Shown piece after piece: positions 56,106 to 57,936 of a stretch of DNA of 57,936 nt. The stretch covers positions 1 through 57,936 of the forward strand of contig NZ_JADNGN010000011.1 of the NCBI RefSeq assembly GCF_015553355.1, read 5' to 3'. The position numbers and the translations under genes were made by a program. The notes beneath the pieces were generated by a model that saw only the letters and a program-made list of their open reading frames with translations, did not search any database and had not been told where the DNA came from. Position 1 is the first letter of the stretch. Every line of letters begins with the position of its first letter. The DNA is from Collinsella aerofaciens (GTDB lineage: Bacteria; Actinomycetota; Coriobacteriia; Coriobacteriales; Coriobacteriaceae).

Positions 56106-56399
56106 ATGAAGGCTTATGAACTGCTGTTCTTTGTTGACCCGTCGCTCGACCCCGAGACTCGTCTCGCTGTTATGAAGCGCATCGATACCACGATCGCTGA
56201 GGGCGCTGGCAAGGTCGACTCCGTTGACGAGTGGGGCAAGCGCAAGCTCGCCTACGAGATCAACGACCTCACCGATGGTGACTACACCCTCATCAACTTC
56301 CACGCAGATCCTACCCAGATCGCCGAGCTTGATCGCGTCCTGCGCATCACCGACGCTGTGGTCCGCCACATGATCGTCCGTCGCGACGACCAGGAGTAA
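56106..56399 (+). CDS. rpsF: 30S ribosomal protein S6
   Basis: 97 residues: MKAYELLFFVDPSLDPETR, WGKRKLAYEINDLTDGDY, HMIVRRDDQE. Binds 16S rRNA together with S18, encoded two genes on. ATG at 56106 follows AGAGGAGGTG; the frame starts earlier but lacks a ribosome site. Confidence 0.96.
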   Translation: MKAYELLFFVDPSLDPETRLAVMKRIDTTIAEGAGKVDSVDEWGKRKLAYEINDLTDGDYTLINFHADPTQIAELDRVLRITDAVVRHMIVRRDDQE

Positions 56400-56447
56400 G
56401 ACTGTCGTTTTGGACTGGGCTTGTGCCCCAAGAGGAAGTAGTGAGTT

Positions 56448-56900
56448 ATGAGCATCAATCGAGTGAACATCACCGGTAACCTCACCCGCGATCCCGAGCT
56501 GCGCGCCACCGCCGGCGGAACCCAGGTTCTGTCCTTTGGCGTCGCCGTGAACGATCGTCGCCGCAACGCGCAGACTGGCGAGTGGGAGGACTATCCCAAC
56601 TTTGTCGACTGCACCATGTTCGGCACCCGCGCCGAGGCCGTGAGCCGTTTCCTGGCAAAGGGAAACAAGGTCGCGATCGAGGGCAAGCTGCGCTACAGCT
56701 CTTGGGAGCGCGACGGCCAGCGCCGGAGCAAGCTTGAGGTCATCGTCGATGAGATCGAGTTTATGAGCTCCCGTGGTGGCCAGGGTGGCTACGATCAGGG
56801 CGGTTACGCCCCCGCAGCTCCCGCGCCCGCAGCACGTCCTGCCGCACCGGTGGCAACGCCGCCCGCGGTCGACGTCTACGATGAGGACATCCCGTTCTAA
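56448..56900 (+). CDS. ssb: Single-stranded DNA-binding protein
   Basis: 150 residues. OB fold from SINRVNITGNLTRDPELR to about residue 105, Gly/Pro/Ala-rich linker and the acidic tip DEDIPF that recruits repair and replication partners. Between rpsF and rpsR as is common. ATG after AGAGGAAGTAGTGAGTT. Confidence 0.97.
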   Translation: MSINRVNITGNLTRDPELRATAGGTQVLSFGVAVNDRRRNAQTGEWEDYPNFVDCTMFGTRAEAVSRFLAKGNKVAIEGKLRYSSWERDGQRRSKLEVIVDEIEFMSSRGGQGGYDQGGYAPAAPAPAARPAAPVATPPAVDVYDEDIPF

Positions 56901-56972
56901 GGGTTGTTCACCTATTTTTGAGTGAGAGGCGGCTTCGGTTCGCCGAAGTTGCCAAACGAAAGGTATTTTGAC

Positions 56973-57239
56973 ATGGCTAATGATTTTTCTGCACGTCAGC
57001 CGCGTCGTAAGTACTGCCAGTTCTGCAAGGAGAACACTGAGTTCATCGACTATAAGGACACTCAGCTTCTCCGTAAGTACATGACCGACCGTGGCAAGAT
57101 CAAGCCCCGTCGCGTCACTGGCGCTTGCACGCAGCATCAGCATGACATCGCCAACGCCATCAAGCGCGCCCGCGAGATGGCTCTCCTGCCGTACACCGTC
57201 CCCGTGGTTTCCTCTCGTGGCAACCGCGACCGCGGCTAA
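56973..57239 (+). CDS. rpsR: 30S ribosomal protein S18
   Basis: 88 residues: [19 protein letters not shown], two Cys in [23 protein letters not shown]. The Cys-rich form (CxxC plus a third Cys) may hold zinc. ATG at 56973 follows AAAGGTATTTTGAC. Confidence 0.96.
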   Translation: MANDFSARQPRRKYCQFCKENTEFIDYKDTQLLRKYMTDRGKIKPRRVTGACTQHQHDIANAIKRAREMALLPYTVPVVSSRGNRDRG

Positions 57240-57254
57240 GAAGGGAGACGCATC

Positions 57255-57794
57255 ATGAAGGTTATTCTTCTCGATGAGATCAAGGGCAAGGGCGGCGAGG
57301 GTGACGTCGTAGAGGTCGCTCAGGGTTACGCTGAGAACTTCCTGTTCCCCAAGAAGCTCGCTGTTGCCGCCACCAAGGGCAACCTCAAGCAGCTTGACGA
57401 GCGTCGCAACAACATCGCCAAGCGCGAGGCCGTCCGTCTGGCTACCGCCAACGAGACCAAGGCTGCCTTCGAGGGCAAGACGGTCACCGTTGACGTCAAG
57501 GTCGGCGACGAGGGCATCCTCTTTGGCTCCGTTACCGCCGCTATGATCGCTGATGCCATCAAGGCTCAGCTCGGTATGGACGTCGACCGCAAGCGCGTCG
57601 AGCTCGGTAAGCCCATCAAGGTTGCCGGTGCCCACACCGTTGCCATCTCGCTGTACCGCGAGATCAAGGCCGAGGTTGTCGTTCTCGTCGGCGTTACCGC
57701 CGAGGAGCTCGCTGCCAAGGCTGAGGTCGAGGAGGCCGCTGAGGTCGCCGAGGCCGAGACCGCCGAGGTCGAGACTGAGGCTGCTGCCGAGTAG
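57255..57794 (+). CDS. rplI: 50S ribosomal protein L9
   Basis: 179 residues. N-terminal domain MKVILLDEIKGKGGEGDVVE and VAQGYAENFLFPKKLA, long connecting helix, C-terminal domain, and an additional acidic Ala/Glu/Val-rich tail of about 30 residues which most L9 proteins lack. ATG after AAGGGAG. Confidence 0.95.
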   Translation: MKVILLDEIKGKGGEGDVVEVAQGYAENFLFPKKLAVAATKGNLKQLDERRNNIAKREAVRLATANETKAAFEGKTVTVDVKVGDEGILFGSVTAAMIADAIKAQLGMDVDRKRVELGKPIKVAGAHTVAISLYREIKAEVVVLVGVTAEELAAKAEVEEAAEVAEAETAEVETEAAAE

Positions 57795-57828
57795 CATTTG
57801 CTGCAACGCAACAATCTTGTTCTAAGAA

Positions 57829-57858
57829 GGGCGCTCTGGGAAACCAGGGCGCCCTTTT
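57829..57858 (+). terminator. Terminator of the rpsF-rplI operon
   Basis: GGGCGCTCTGG-GAAA-CCAGGGCGCCC followed by TTTT. Confidence 0.9.
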
Positions 57859-57875
57859 GTTCAAGACTTTAGTCT

Positions 57876-57921
57876 GCTGGCCGCGCAGCGGCCAGCTTTA
57901 AACCACCCGCTACGCGGGTGG
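57876..57921. repeat. Two adjacent perfect hairpins at the window end
   Basis: GCTGGCCGC-GCA-GCGGCCAGC (57876-57896) and CCACCCGC-TAC-GCGGGTGG (57903-57921), separated by TTTAAA. The pattern recalls ends of IS200/IS605-type elements or REP sequences, but the window stops 15 bases later. Confidence 0.55.
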
Positions 57922-57936
57922 AGACAAACGGCTTTA

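Overview
The window is the replication-origin neighbourhood of a high-GC Gram-positive chromosome, most probably a Coriobacteriia species close to Collinsella (inferred from gene order and protein character, not from a database search). Supporting signs are the order rpmH-rnpA-yidD-yidC-jag-rsmG-parA-parB on one side of the origin and dnaA-dnaN-recF-dciA-gyrB-gyrA on the other, a PafBC-like WYL pair, a fused DnaQ/DinG helicase, and wall-anchored adhesins ending in LPxTG-like signals.

Layout. 1-1600: no firm gene at first, then a TraX-like membrane protein. 1700-11600: mostly minus-strand genes, namely tRNA-Lys, an M29 aminopeptidase, a small membrane protein with purC, a histidine kinase/response regulator pair, a Tat-type lipoprotein with a TSCPD protein, and a membrane-anchored solute-binding protein overlapping a PAS-GGDEF gene that an in-frame TAG splits. 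11636-16693: purB with a large Ig-like surface-protein gene inserted at its 3' end, bracketed by two copies of the purB tail and preceded by a 13-G tract. 16700-24300: tRNA-Gly, a thioester/SpaA-repeat adhesin, and an M28-like membrane peptidase split by a very long acidic segment. 24400-31900: WYL regulators, DinG, ddl and rlmN. 31600-36650: the parAB/rnpA arm with three parS sites. 36650-43100: the origin, an unusual GHKL-ATPase/Q-rich/winged-helix protein, dnaA, dnaN, recF and dciA. 43198-47978: gyrB and gyrA. 48000-51840: a long palindrome, tRNA-Ile, a bifunctional-nuclease-like gene, two unknown genes and typA. 51970-55223: a secreted bactofilin-like protein, a TRIC channel, and a PD-(D/E)XK-like gene bracketed by inverted copies of an 80-bp palindromic repeat. 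55380-57800: two tRNA-Ser genes, then rpsF-ssb-rpsR-rplI.

How the genes work together. The core is the machinery for initiating replication (DnaA, clamp, RecF, DciA), supercoiling control (gyrase), origin segregation (ParAB and parS) and membrane insertion and RNA maturation (YidC, YidD, RnpA, KhpB). Accessory surface genes sit at tRNA or housekeeping-gene 3' ends. The most unusual items are the GHKL/Q-rich/wHTH protein beside dnaA, the repeat-flanked nuclease-like gene, the poly-G tract with duplicated purB tail around the Ig-like protein, and hairpin-rich elements that carry duplicated tRNA 3' ends. No CRISPR array, rRNA operon, integrase or transposase gene was found.
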